Assembly: GCA_029259695.1 (NCBI GenBank)
Contig: JAJDEQ010000003.1
Span: 1-59,566, forward strand
From: Planctomycetota bacterium
Lineage (GTDB): Bacteria > Planctomycetota > B15-G4
DNA: 59,566 bases
Reading direction: 5' to 3'
Shown: one piece after another, positions 9,235 to 17,675 of the stretch
Numbering within the stretch: position 1 is the first letter of the stretch
How the letters are laid out: each line of letters opens with the position of its first letter
The notes under the pieces: generated by a model
Told to the model about the DNA's origin: nothing
Database searches by the model: none
What the model saw: only the letters and a program-made list of their open reading frames with translations
Made by a program: the position numbers and the translations under genes

Positions 9235-9690
9235 CTAGCCGAGCCGCGACGCGACCAGCCGCTGCACCAGCTTGCCGTCCGCCCGGCCCTCGAGCCGGGC
9301 CAGGGACTCCTTCATCACCCGGCCCATGACCGACTTGTCGCCGCCACCCAGCTCGGCCAGCACCGCATCGACAACAGCGGCCACCTCTTCTTCTGTGGCC
9401 CCAGCGGGCAGATACGCCTCGATCACGCCGATCTGGAAGCGCTCGCGCTCGGCCAATTCGTCGCGACCTGCTTGCGCATAGGTCTCGGCCGACTCGCTGC
9501 GCGTCTTGATTCCCCGTCGCAGGACGCGCAGCAGCAGGTCGTCCGGCAGGCCGGTTCGTTCCCCGCCCCCCGCGATGGCCAGGTTCTTCGCGTCGGACAT
9601 GAGGGTGCGCAACACCTCGAGTTCGTCCTTGCGGCCGCCTTTCATGGCGGACTTGATGTCGTCACGGATGCGGTCTTCGATGCTCGACAT
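9235..9690 (-). CDS. yqeY: GatB/YqeY domain protein
   Basis: A 151-aa cytoplasmic protein of the YqeY family, which shares the tail domain of the GatB subunit of Glu/Asp-tRNA amidotransferase. It matches the usual family length of about 150 residues. Typical blocks are MKGGRKDELEVLRTLMSDAK, AGRDELAERERFQIGVIEAY (lacking only the usual preceding region) and KSVMGRVMKESLARLEGRAD. The molecular role of stand-alone YqeY is not well defined; tRNA-related binding is assumed from GatB. It is transcribed divergently from the HEAT/cyclophilin gene. A TATAAT hexamer lies only 8 bases before its ATG, which suggests a very short or absent leader. The M28 peptidase gene follows after 4 bases. Confidence 0.9.
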   Translation of the reverse strand: MSSIEDRIRDDIKSAMKGGRKDELEVLRTLMSDAKNLAIAGGGERTGLPDDLLLRVLRRGIKTRSESAETYAQAGRDELAERERFQIGVIEAYLPAGATEEEVAAVVDAVLAELGGGDKSVMGRVMKESLARLEGRADGKLVQRLVASRLG

Positions 9691-9698
9691 GGTGCGGG

Positions 9699-9704
9699 AT
9701 TATA
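9699..9704 (-). promoter_or_regulatory. Possible -10 box of the yqeY-like gene
   Basis: The minus strand reads TATAAT, an exact sigma-70 -10 hexamer and rare in this GC-rich DNA, ending 8 bases before the ATG at 9690. Transcription would begin at or within a base or two of the start codon. The -35 position at 17-bp spacing (9722-9727, TGCGAG) is a poor match, so the call rests on the -10 alone. Confidence 0.4.
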
Positions 9705-9740
9705 CTCGTCGGCCTCAGCGGCTCGCAGGAGGGAAACAGT

Positions 9741-11834
9741 ATGCAGACGGCGGAAGGTCCACGCGCGCTCAGCGCGGCCCCCGATCACAGCGCACGCCCC
9801 GGCAACGGCGGCCGTGCCTTCGCGGCGGCGCTCCTGGCCGGCACCCTCCTGGGTAGCCTGCCCGGCTGCAGCAGCCCGGACGTCGTCGAACAGCCCATCG
9901 ATCCCCGCCCGGCGGGGACCTACGTGGGCGATCTGCTGCCCGTGCGCCGCGCCGCGCCCGCCGACATGCTGACCGCCCTGGCCGACGACGGGTCCCTCGC
10001 CGCGGGCCTGAACGACGCCTCGCCCGAGGTGCGCCTGGTCGCCACCCGGGGGCTGGGGCGCCTGCCCTCGGACAACGCCGGCATGGCCCTGATGGCCCGC
10101 CTCGATCGGGAAACCGACGATCTGGTGCTGGCCGAGGTCTGCTTCGCCCTGGGGCAATGGGGCTCGGCCAACGCCGCCCCCGGCCTGGCGGCCACGCTCG
10201 ATCACCCCGCGGCGCCGGTGCGCGCCGCCGCGGTCGAGGCCCTGGGCAAGACCCACGACGACAGTTACACGAGCATCGTCGTCGACAAGCTGCTCGACAG
10301 TGACGCCAACGTGCGCGGCGCCGCCGCCCTGGCCCTGTTCCGCTTCGACGGCCGACGCTACGAGCACGAGCGCTCGGTCGGTGACGGCACCCTGGGCCGT
10401 CGCGACCAGGCCCTGGCCGAAGCCGCACTCCAGGACGCCGAGCCAGGCGTGCGCTGGCGCGCCACCTACACGCTGGCCAACATCCGCGGCCGCGGCGGTC
10501 TGCACACGATCCTCGACCTGTGCCTGAACGACCGCGAGTCGCTGAGCCGCGTGTTCGCCGCGCGCGGGCTGGGCGAACTGGCCGGCGAGGGCTTCGGCGA
10601 CATCGACGCCCTCGACATCCTGATCGACGACGAGCAGGAACTCGTCGCCATCGAGGCTGCCGCCGCCACCGCCGAAGTGGGCAGCATGCAGCGGGCCATC
10701 CAGGTCGCACGGGACCACCGCTCGCATCACGTGCGGCGCGTGGTGGTCGAGGCCCTGGGCGAGCGCGTCGACGACGCGAGTCCGGAGCGGGGCGACGTGC
10801 TGGCCATGCTGGCCGACGTCGCCGTCGGCGACCCCTCACCGACCGTGCAACGCAGCGCCCTCGAGGCGCTGGTGAAGGTCGCCGAGGACCGCGGAGCCCT
10901 GGTGGCGCTGGGCACGTCCCCCGATCCGCGTTCCCGCGCGGCGGCCGCGACCCTGCTGGCCGAGCAGCAGATCCAGGACGACGGTCTGCTCAGTCGCCTG
11001 CTCCAGGACGAGCAGGCCGTCGTGCGCGTGGCCGCCCTGCCCGCACTGGGTCAGGAGCGGTTCTTCGGCCGGGCCCGCGTGCTGGTGAACTCGCTGGCGA
11101 TCGACGACCCGGCCGTGCGCACCGGCGCCGCTCAGGCCGCCAAGCCCCACGTCGAGGCGGGTCGTGCCGAACCGGCGCTGATGCTGGCGCTGGTCGACGC
11201 GCTCGAGACGTCGACGACGCCCGACACGGTCGAAGCGCGGCAGGCCCTGCAGGACGCCCTCGGTGTGCCGCGCAGCAACCGCATCGCACCCCCCGCTGCG
11301 CAGGGTCGCCTGCTCGAGCGACTCGTGGCCCGGCACCGCGCGGCGAGCGTCGACCCGCGCCCGCGCGTGCGCCTGGACACGTCGCGAGGACCGGTCACGC
11401 TCGAGCTCTTCCGCGAGGACGCGCCGTTGCACGTGGCGTCGTTCCTCGAACTCGCCGGCTCGAACTTCTACGACGAACTCGATCTGCACCGCGTCGTGCC
11501 GAACTTCGTCGTGCAGGGGCTCGACCCCCGCGCCGACGGCTGGGGCACGGGTGGTCGCCGACTCCCGGACGAGTTCAACCGCGTGCACTACGTCGCCGGC
11601 ACACTGGGCATGCCCAACGCTGGTGAACCCCACACCGGCGGCTGCCAGATCTTCATCACCCACCTGCCCACACCGCACCTCGACGGCGGCTACACCGCAT
11701 TCGGGCGCGTCGTGGAGGGCTTCGACGTGCTCGCACGCTTCGAGGTCGGTGACGTGATCACCGAGGTCTCGCGCGTCGACGGCATCCCGCTCCAAACCGA
11801 CACCGACGAAGGTTCATCCGATGACGAAGACTGA
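9741..11834 (+). CDS. Lipoprotein with HEAT repeats and a C-terminal cyclophilin-type PPIase domain
   Basis: A 697-aa exported protein. The N terminus carries a signal peptide with lipobox-like LPGC. Residues about 65-510 are alpha-helical HEAT/PBS-lyase-like repeats (recurring RLVATRGLGRL, VRAAAVEALGK, VRTGAAQAAK). Residues about 540-690 are a cyclophilin peptidyl-prolyl isomerase domain with LHRVVPNFVVQG (the active-site Arg position), PNAGEPHTGGCQIFITH and LDGGYTAFGRVVEGFDV. Start 9741 has AGGAGGG 7 bases upstream. It overlaps the SDR gene by 14 bases. A likely role is a folding catalyst in the envelope that docks clients through the HEAT solenoid; that role is inferred from the domain order. 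Confidence 0.85.
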   Translation: MQTAEGPRALSAAPDHSARPGNGGRAFAAALLAGTLLGSLPGCSSPDVVEQPIDPRPAGTYVGDLLPVRRAAPADMLTALADDGSLAAGLNDASPEVRLVATRGLGRLPSDNAGMALMARLDRETDDLVLAEVCFALGQWGSANAAPGLAATLDHPAAPVRAAAVEALGKTHDDSYTSIVVDKLLDSDANVRGAAALALFRFDGRRYEHERSVGDGTLGRRDQALAEAALQDAEPGVRWRATYTLANIRGRGGLHTILDLCLNDRESLSRVFAARGLGELAGEGFGDIDALDILIDDEQELVAIEAAAATAEVGSMQRAIQVARDHRSHHVRRVVVEALGERVDDASPERGDVLAMLADVAVGDPSPTVQRSALEALVKVAEDRGALVALGTSPDPRSRAAAATLLAEQQIQDDGLLSRLLQDEQAVVRVAALPALGQERFFGRARVLVNSLAIDDPAVRTGAAQAAKPHVEAGRAEPALMLALVDALETSTTPDTVEARQALQDALGVPRSNRIAPPAAQGRLLERLVARHRAASVDPRPRVRLDTSRGPVTLELFREDAPLHVASFLELAGSNFYDELDLHRVVPNFVVQGLDPRADGWGTGGRRLPDEFNRVHYVAGTLGMPNAGEPHTGGCQIFITHLPTPHLDGGYTAFGRVVEGFDVLARFEVGDVITEVSRVDGIPLQTDTDEGSSDDED

Positions 11835-12591
11835 CGAGTTGTTCCGTGTCGACGGCCAGGCCGCAATCATCACCGGGGCGGGCCGCGGATTGGGCCGTGC
11901 CTTCGCCGTGGCCCTCGCCCGCGCCGGCGCCGACAGCATCCTCGTGGCCCGGCGCGCCGACGACCTGGCCGAGACCGCCAGGCTCGTGGCCGCCGAAGGC
12001 CGCAAGGCCTACGCCGTGCCGGGCGACGTGACCGACCCGAGCATCGCAGCGCACGCCGTCGAGGCGGCCATGCGCGAGTTCGACCGGCTCGACATCCTGG
12101 TGAACAACGCCGGCGCCTACGGCATGGGCCCGATCGAGGACACATCGCTCGAAGACTGGCGACGCATCGTCGACGTGAACCTGATCGGGTCGTTCCTGTT
12201 CGCGAAGGCCGCGGGCAAGGTCTTCAAGACCCAGAAGTCCGGCAAGGTCGTGAACGTCGCGTCGGTCCTGGGCATCAAGGCCGCGGCCGAGGCCACCGCC
12301 TACTGCGCGGCGAAGGCCGGCGTGATCATGCTCACGCGTTCGCTGGCGGCCGAGTGGGCGCCCCACGGCATCGGCGTGAACTGCATCGCGCCGGGCCTGT
12401 TCAAGACGGACATGTCATCCGTGGTGTTCGACAGCCCCGAGTTCCTGGAACAGGTCATGTCCGGCATCCCCCGCGGCAAGTGGGGCGAGCCCGACGACCT
12501 GGCGGGCACCGTCGTGTACCTGGCCAGCGCCGCGTCCGATCACATGGTCGGTCAGGTGCTGCACGTCGACGGCGGTTCGTCCGTGGTGTGA
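11821..12591 (+). CDS. Short-chain dehydrogenase/reductase (SDR)
   Basis: A 256-aa NAD(P)-dependent oxidoreductase of classical SDR length. It shows the dinucleotide motif TGAGRGLG (about residue 18), the NNAG block (LVNNAGAYGMGP), the catalytic Ser in VNVASVLG, the Tyr-Lys pair in TAYCAAKAGV, and the C-terminal DGGSSV end. Family members act on sugars, polyols or 3-oxoacyl groups; the substrate cannot be read from the sequence. Its start lies inside the end of the HEAT/cyclophilin gene (14-base overlap), so it is cotranscribed with it, though no functional link is obvious. Confidence 0.9.
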   Translation: MTKTDELFRVDGQAAIITGAGRGLGRAFAVALARAGADSILVARRADDLAETARLVAAEGRKAYAVPGDVTDPSIAAHAVEAAMREFDRLDILVNNAGAYGMGPIEDTSLEDWRRIVDVNLIGSFLFAKAAGKVFKTQKSGKVVNVASVLGIKAAAEATAYCAAKAGVIMLTRSLAAEWAPHGIGVNCIAPGLFKTDMSSVVFDSPEFLEQVMSGIPRGKWGEPDDLAGTVVYLASAASDHMVGQVLHVDGGSSVV

Positions 12592-12599
12592 TCGAGGAC

Positions 12600-12616
12600 C
12601 GTCACCCGGCGTGACG
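12600..12616 (+). terminator. Small hairpin between convergent genes
   Basis: CGTCAC and GTGACG arms flank the loop CCGGC, 9 bases after the SDR stop and before the convergent VCBS gene. The stem is short and no T tract follows, so the call is weak. Confidence 0.3.
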
Positions 12617-12681
12617 TCAGGCCTCGCGTCGCCCGGGCAGGGTGACCACGAGCGGCGAGGCGCGAGTCACCCGCCGCTCCG

Positions 12682-14784
12682 TCAGGGCGTGCGCGCCCGA
12701 ATCGCGTTCGAGAGTGCGAAACCCTGCACGGCGTCGGCGTCCTGGATCACGTACTGGAAGAACAGCTCGGTGCCGCAGGGGATGTTCTTGGGGAATGACA
12801 GGATCGGCAGGGCGATCTCGCCCGCTGGGCCCACTGCCAGGATCAGCGGGTCGAAGAACGGGTTGGGCACGAGCGTGCCGCCCTTGAACGGCACCGGCGT
12901 CGACGACAGCGAGTAGAACAATCCCGCCGTCGCACCCGGGCGCGCACTCGAGAGATCGATCGACCCCGCCGTGCCCGCCTCCCACGTGCCGCTGGCGGTG
13001 AGAAAGGGCACGATGCCGCCCTGCCCGGCCAGCCCCGCGCCCTGGATGTTCCACGTGGCCCCGCTCTGGTTGTAGGTGGCGAGGGCCGAGTTGCCGGTGT
13101 TGCCGGTGCGGTCGGTGCAGCTCACGCGGTACAGCACGTTGCCGATCACCGCCGGGATCACACCGCGGAACTGCATGCCACCCTGGCTGGTCATGTCCAC
13201 CGTCTGAAACGTGCCACCGTTCAGCACGTACAGCAGGTCGCAGTCGTAGAAGTCGACTTCGTAGTGGGGCGAGTTGTCCCGGATCGCGGCGTAGACCACG
13301 GTCTCGGTGCCGCCCGGCTTGTCGCACTGCTGGGAGAAGGCGTGGATCGTCGGGGCGTGGGTGTCGGGGATGCCGAGCACGTTCTCGAAGTAGCGGTTGG
13401 CCTGGCCCTGGTCGACGCCCATCAGCAGGTCCGGGTCGCCGTCGTTGTCCATGTCGGCGCACTCACCATCGCGGGAGGTCCCGCCGTTGCCGATGATCGG
13501 GAGTTCCGGCCAGGGTGCCAGACTGCCCAGCACCGTGGTGCCCGTGCGGTGGAAGAACCCGTCGGCCTCGACCAGCCCGTCGGCGAAGCCGCTCTGGTAG
13601 ATCCAGTTGGTGCCGCTGAAGTTGGCCATGAACACGTCGAGGTCGCCGTCGCCGTCGTAGTCGAGCATGTCGCCTTCGTCGTCGTCCACGGCGGGATCGC
13701 CGCGCACCCAGTCCTCCGCGAAGAAGCGGAACCCCACACCCGGGGTCACGCCGTCGTTGCGCAGCACGCGCTCCTCGTTGCCACCGCCACTGCCGGCCCA
13801 GTTGGTGCCCCACACGTCGAAGTCGCCGTCTCCGTCGAGGTCGGCGTACTCGGTGTCGTAGTTGTTGGTCTTGTTGCTCGCGGCCTGGTCGATCAGCGCC
13901 ACCTGGGTGATGTCGGTGAAGGGCGAGTCACCCAACGGATCGATGCAGTTGTTGATGTAGACGCGCGAGCTGCTGTCCCGGCTGCTGGCGAACACGTCGA
14001 TGTCGAAGTCGCCGTCGAAGTCGGCCAGCTCCACCTCGAGGGTGTGCAACTGGGTGTCCGCTCCGGCGTTCGCCCAGGGCCACAGCTCGTTGAACACGCC
14101 GGCACCGTCGTTGAGGAAGATCCGGGAGTCGCGGGTCCCGTTGATGTTCGGCCCGTAGGACGTGAAGAACATGTCCTTGTCGCCGTCGCCGTCGAGGTCG
14201 GCGAAGTCGCACTCGCAACTGAACTCGCGGAACGGGCCCTGGCCGTCCTGGACACCGACCTCCTGGATCAAGGGCACGTTCGCCAGCGTTCCCCAGCGGT
14301 TGTCGGTGTCCTCGGCGAAGAATCCGATCGTGCCGCCCTGCACGCCGCCCTGGTTCACGTAGAAGCGGCTGGGCTCGCCGCCGTTGGTGTTCGTGCCGCG
14401 GTTGGCGACGAAGATGTCGAGGTCGCCGTCGCCTTCGATGTCGGCGAAGTCCACGTCGCGGGACGTGTCGTTGGGCATCCCCGCGAAGCGAGTGGCCGTG
14501 CCCTCGAGGAACGCACCGACCGTGCCGCCCTGGATGCCGCCCTGGTTGATGAAGATGCGGTTGGGCTGCGGGCCCGAGTCACCGCCGTTGCCCACGATCA
14601 CATCCAGGTCACCGTCGTTGTCCACGTCGCCCACGTCGATGCTCTCGGTGTGGTTGCTGCCGAAGGCCTCGGCCGAGGTGGGGAAGTTGCGCCCTGGCTG
14701 CACGTCGCTGAACTGGGCGCTGACCGCGGGCCCCATCAGCAGGGCGAAGACGAGCGAACACAACACGGTGGCGGTGCGTGACAT
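12682..14784 (-). CDS. Secreted FG-GAP/VCBS-repeat protein with FKGGTL C-terminal module
   Basis: A 700-aa secreted protein. Start 14784 is preceded by GGAGAG and gives a signal peptide ending in AVSA-Q; the frame runs further upstream without similarity. Residues about 45-450 hold repeated calcium-binding-type motifs (VDVGDVDNDGDLDVIVG, FADLDGDGDKDMFF, LDYDGDGDLDVFMANF), typical of FG-GAP/VCBS beta-propellers. The last 110 residues carry the shared FKGGTLVPNPFFDP module and the ending FQYVIQDADAVQGFALSNA. It is a tandem paralogue of the next gene. An adhesive or structural surface role is the usual family assumption; no enzyme motif is seen. Confidence 0.8.
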   Translation of the reverse strand: MSRTATVLCSLVFALLMGPAVSAQFSDVQPGRNFPTSAEAFGSNHTESIDVGDVDNDGDLDVIVGNGGDSGPQPNRIFINQGGIQGGTVGAFLEGTATRFAGMPNDTSRDVDFADIEGDGDLDIFVANRGTNTNGGEPSRFYVNQGGVQGGTIGFFAEDTDNRWGTLANVPLIQEVGVQDGQGPFREFSCECDFADLDGDGDKDMFFTSYGPNINGTRDSRIFLNDGAGVFNELWPWANAGADTQLHTLEVELADFDGDFDIDVFASSRDSSSRVYINNCIDPLGDSPFTDITQVALIDQAASNKTNNYDTEYADLDGDGDFDVWGTNWAGSGGGNEERVLRNDGVTPGVGFRFFAEDWVRGDPAVDDDEGDMLDYDGDGDLDVFMANFSGTNWIYQSGFADGLVEADGFFHRTGTTVLGSLAPWPELPIIGNGGTSRDGECADMDNDGDPDLLMGVDQGQANRYFENVLGIPDTHAPTIHAFSQQCDKPGGTETVVYAAIRDNSPHYEVDFYDCDLLYVLNGGTFQTVDMTSQGGMQFRGVIPAVIGNVLYRVSCTDRTGNTGNSALATYNQSGATWNIQGAGLAGQGGIVPFLTASGTWEAGTAGSIDLSSARPGATAGLFYSLSSTPVPFKGGTLVPNPFFDPLILAVGPAGEIALPILSFPKNIPCGTELFFQYVIQDADAVQGFALSNAIRARTP

Positions 14785-14933
14785 GATCTGGTGACTCTCC
14801 GGGTGAGGTCGTGGCCCCAGCTCCCGCCGCATCGGTCAACGAGAGCCTCGCCCGCAGCATATGCGCGATCCGCACGCTCGTGTGACCCCAGCGCCCCGGT
14901 GCCCGAGCCGCCCGCGAACGGCGCCGCCGGGGG

Positions 14934-17042
14934 TCAGGGTGTGCGCGCGCGCAACGCGTTGGACAACGCGAAGCCGGCCACCGCGTCGGCGTCCTGGATC
15001 ACGTACTGAAAGTAGATCTGCGTGCCGCAGGGCAGCCCCTTGGGGAACGACGCGATGGGCAGCGGGATGGCACCACTGCCCGGCACGACGAACACGACAG
15101 GATCGAAGAACGGGTTGGGCACCAGCGTCCCGCCCTTGAACGGCACCGGGTTCGAGGCGAGCCCGTAGAAGAGGCCCGCGGTGGCGCCGGGGCGGGCCGC
15201 GGCGAGATCGAGCGTCCCCGGGCTGCCCGCCTCCCAGGTCCCCCCGCCGACGAGCGTCGGCACGTTGCCACCCTGTCCCGCGAGCCCGGGTCCCACGTCG
15301 GTCCAGGTCGTCCCGCTCTGGGTGAAGGGAGCCAGGGCCGAGTTGCCCGTGTTGCCGGAGCGGTCGGTGCACTCCACACGGTAGATCACGTCGCCCGTCA
15401 CGGGCGGGATCACGCCGCGGAACTGCATGCCGCCCTGACTGACCATGTCCACCGACACGATCGGGCCCGTGTTCACGCTGTAGAGCAGGTCGCAGTCGTA
15501 GAAGTCCACTTCGTAGAAGGGCGAGTTGTCGCGCACGGCGGCGTGCACCACGGTGGCGGTCCCCGTCGGCTTGTCGCACTGCTGGGTGAACGCCTGGATC
15601 AGCGGCGCGTGGGTGTCGGGCACGCCCAGCACGTTCTCGAAGTAGCGGTTCGGCTGGTTGACGTCGTTGGCCAGGAGCAGGTCGGGGTCGCCGTCGTTGT
15701 CCATGTCGGCACACTCGCCGCCACGCGAAGGCCAGCGGTTGACGAGCGAGCCCGTCGGCATCTCGGGCCACGCCGCCAGGCTGCCTGAGGACGTCGTCCC
15801 CGTCCGGTGCAAGAGGCCGTCGGCGAGCGGGACACCGTCGAGCAGGCCGCTCTGGTAGATCCAGTTGGTGCCCTGGAAGTTGGCGGCGAAGACGTCGAGG
15901 TCTCCGTCGCCGTCGTAGTCGAGCAGATCGGCTTCGAACTCGTCGGTGAGCGGGTCGCCCTTGACCCAGGCGCTCTCCGCCACGAAGCGGAAGCCGGCAC
16001 CCGGCGTGGCCCCGTCGTTGCGCAGCACCCGATCCCCGAAGGTGAAGACGTCGGTGGTCCAGTTGGTGCCCCACACGTCGAAGTCGCCGTCGCCGTCGAG
16101 GTCGCCGTACTCGAGTTCGTAGTTGCCGTTGCCGCTCTCCGCCGACTGATCCAGCAGGGCGAACTGGGTGATGTCGGTGAACGGCGTGTCGCCCACGGGA
16201 TCGATGCAGTTGTTCACGTAGACCCGGGCGGTGCTCTCGCGACTGCTGGCGAAGATGTCGAGGTCGAAGTCGCCGTCGAAGTCCGCCAGCTCGACGTCGA
16301 GCGTGTGCAGGCGGATGTCGGCGCCGGGGTTCGCCCACGGCCAGAGTTCGTTGAAGACGCCGGCGCCGTCGTTGAGGAAGACGCGCGAGTCGCGCGTCCC
16401 GTTCAGGTTGGGGCCATACACGCTGAAGAAGATGTCCTTGAAGCCGTCGCCGTTCAGGTCGCCGAAGTCGCAGTCGCAGCTGTAGTCGCGGAACGGGCCC
16501 TGGCCGTCTGCCACGCCCACCTCGTCGGCGGGGTCCACGCCCACCAGCGCGCCCCAGCGGTTGTCGGTGTCCTCGACGTAGAAACCCAGCGTGCCGCCCT
16601 GCAGGCCGCCCTGGTTCACGTAGAAGCGACTGGGCTGTCCGCCGGTCGTGGTCGTGCCCCGGTTCGCGATCAGGATGTCGAGGTCGCCGTCCAGGTCGAT
16701 GTCGGCGAAGTCCGCGTCGCGGCTCGTGTCGTTGGGCACACCGGCGAAGCGCGTGGCGGTCTCCTCGACGAAGGAGCCGGTCACGCCCCCCTGCAACCCG
16801 CCCTGGTTGATGAAGATGCGGTTGGGCTGCTCACCCGCATCGCCCCCGTTGGCCACGACCACGTCGAGGTCGCCGTCGTTGTCCACGTCGCCCACGTCCA
16901 CGCTCTCGGTGAAGTTGCCCCCGAACGCCGCGGCGCCGTTGGAAAAGTTGCGGCCCGGTTGGATGTCGGAGAGCTGGGCGCTCGCAGGCAGGGCGAGCAC
17001 GGCGAGGGTCAGACAGCAAGTCGTGGCCGCAAGGCGAGTCAT
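14934..17042 (-). CDS. Secreted FG-GAP/VCBS-repeat protein, paralogue of the gene at 12682-14784
   Basis: A 702-aa secreted protein. The start at 17042 has GGAG in CCGGAGCTGG 8 bases upstream and a signal peptide ending in PASAQ. The repeat layout is collinear with the downstream paralogue (VDVGDVDNDGDLDVVVANGG, GDLNGDGFKDIFF, LDYDGDGDLDVFAANFQGTN). The same FKGGTLVPNPFFDP module closes the protein (YFQYVIQDADAVAGFALSNA). Collinear similarity along the whole length shows a tandem gene duplication. The 149 bases between the two genes hold a leader and GGAG site for the second copy, so each may also be expressed separately. Function unknown beyond a probable surface location. Confidence 0.8.
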   Translation of the reverse strand: MTRLAATTCCLTLAVLALPASAQLSDIQPGRNFSNGAAAFGGNFTESVDVGDVDNDGDLDVVVANGGDAGEQPNRIFINQGGLQGGVTGSFVEETATRFAGVPNDTSRDADFADIDLDGDLDILIANRGTTTTGGQPSRFYVNQGGLQGGTLGFYVEDTDNRWGALVGVDPADEVGVADGQGPFRDYSCDCDFGDLNGDGFKDIFFSVYGPNLNGTRDSRVFLNDGAGVFNELWPWANPGADIRLHTLDVELADFDGDFDLDIFASSRESTARVYVNNCIDPVGDTPFTDITQFALLDQSAESGNGNYELEYGDLDGDGDFDVWGTNWTTDVFTFGDRVLRNDGATPGAGFRFVAESAWVKGDPLTDEFEADLLDYDGDGDLDVFAANFQGTNWIYQSGLLDGVPLADGLLHRTGTTSSGSLAAWPEMPTGSLVNRWPSRGGECADMDNDGDPDLLLANDVNQPNRYFENVLGVPDTHAPLIQAFTQQCDKPTGTATVVHAAVRDNSPFYEVDFYDCDLLYSVNTGPIVSVDMVSQGGMQFRGVIPPVTGDVIYRVECTDRSGNTGNSALAPFTQSGTTWTDVGPGLAGQGGNVPTLVGGGTWEAGSPGTLDLAAARPGATAGLFYGLASNPVPFKGGTLVPNPFFDPVVFVVPGSGAIPLPIASFPKGLPCGTQIYFQYVIQDADAVAGFALSNALRARTP

Positions 17043-17295
17043 GTTTCCAGCTCCGGAAGTGCGCTCTGTTGCGGACGGTGCCCCACGTGCCCGCCCCGCT
17101 CGACCGAGGCACGCGCTCAGCCCATGGGGCACCCGCAGCCTAAGCGTCACTTGCCCCGCCGTGGGACTCGATTCCCTGAACGCCAGCCACTCCCCGCCCA
17201 GTCCCCGGTCACACGACGCATGCGCACCCATCCGACGACGATCGCCCGCGGGCTCGACGCCCCTGGCACCTGCTCGCTATCGTGCCCCGTTCCGA

Positions 17296-17372
17296 GCGCC
17301 CGTAGCTCAGTTGGATAGAGCATCGGTTTCCTAAACCGGAGGTCGCAGGTTCAATTCCTGCCGGGCGCGCCA
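17296..17372 (+). tRNA. tRNA-Arg (anticodon CCU)
   Basis: The cloverleaf is complete. Acceptor arms are GCGCCCG (17296-17302) and CGGGCGC (17362-17368), discriminator G 17369, and CCA is encoded (17370-17372). The anticodon arm TCGGT/ACCGG has loop TTCCTAA, so the anticodon is CCT and reads AGG arginine codons. The T arm is GCAGG-TTCAATT-CCTGC. I do not see a copied 3' end nearby that would mark it as an integration site. Confidence 0.97.
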
Positions 17373-17675
17373 TGTTCTCGCGGTGCGCCGTCACCCCGGG
17401 GTGCGCTCCTGGCCGGGTCCATCCACGTCGGCGCGCACGAGACGGCGGCGGCGAAGGTGAGCATGACCTCGAGCGAGGCTGCGGGACTGAGCGCCCTACG
17501 ACAGAGGCGCGGCCGGCCCTCCTGACCTCGAGGGCATCGAAAGCGAGGACCACCCAAGCGCGCGATTGCCGCATACCATGGCGCGCCGCCGTCCCCGAAG
17601 CCCGAGGCGAGTGGCGCTCAGCCCCCTCGCGACCTCGGGTTCGCTCCACCGATTCCTCACCAGCGAAGATCCAAC
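17373..17675 (+). other. Intergenic region after tRNA-Arg
   Basis: This stretch of 303 bases lies between the tRNA and the start of the large FG-GAP gene. I see no convincing gene, hairpin with T tract, or promoter consensus. It should carry the leader of the FG-GAP gene. Confidence 0.4.

Noticed and set aside
17296..17372. tRNA-Arg as an integration site of a mobile element
   Set aside because: I saw no repeated tRNA 3' end, integrase or phage gene nearby.
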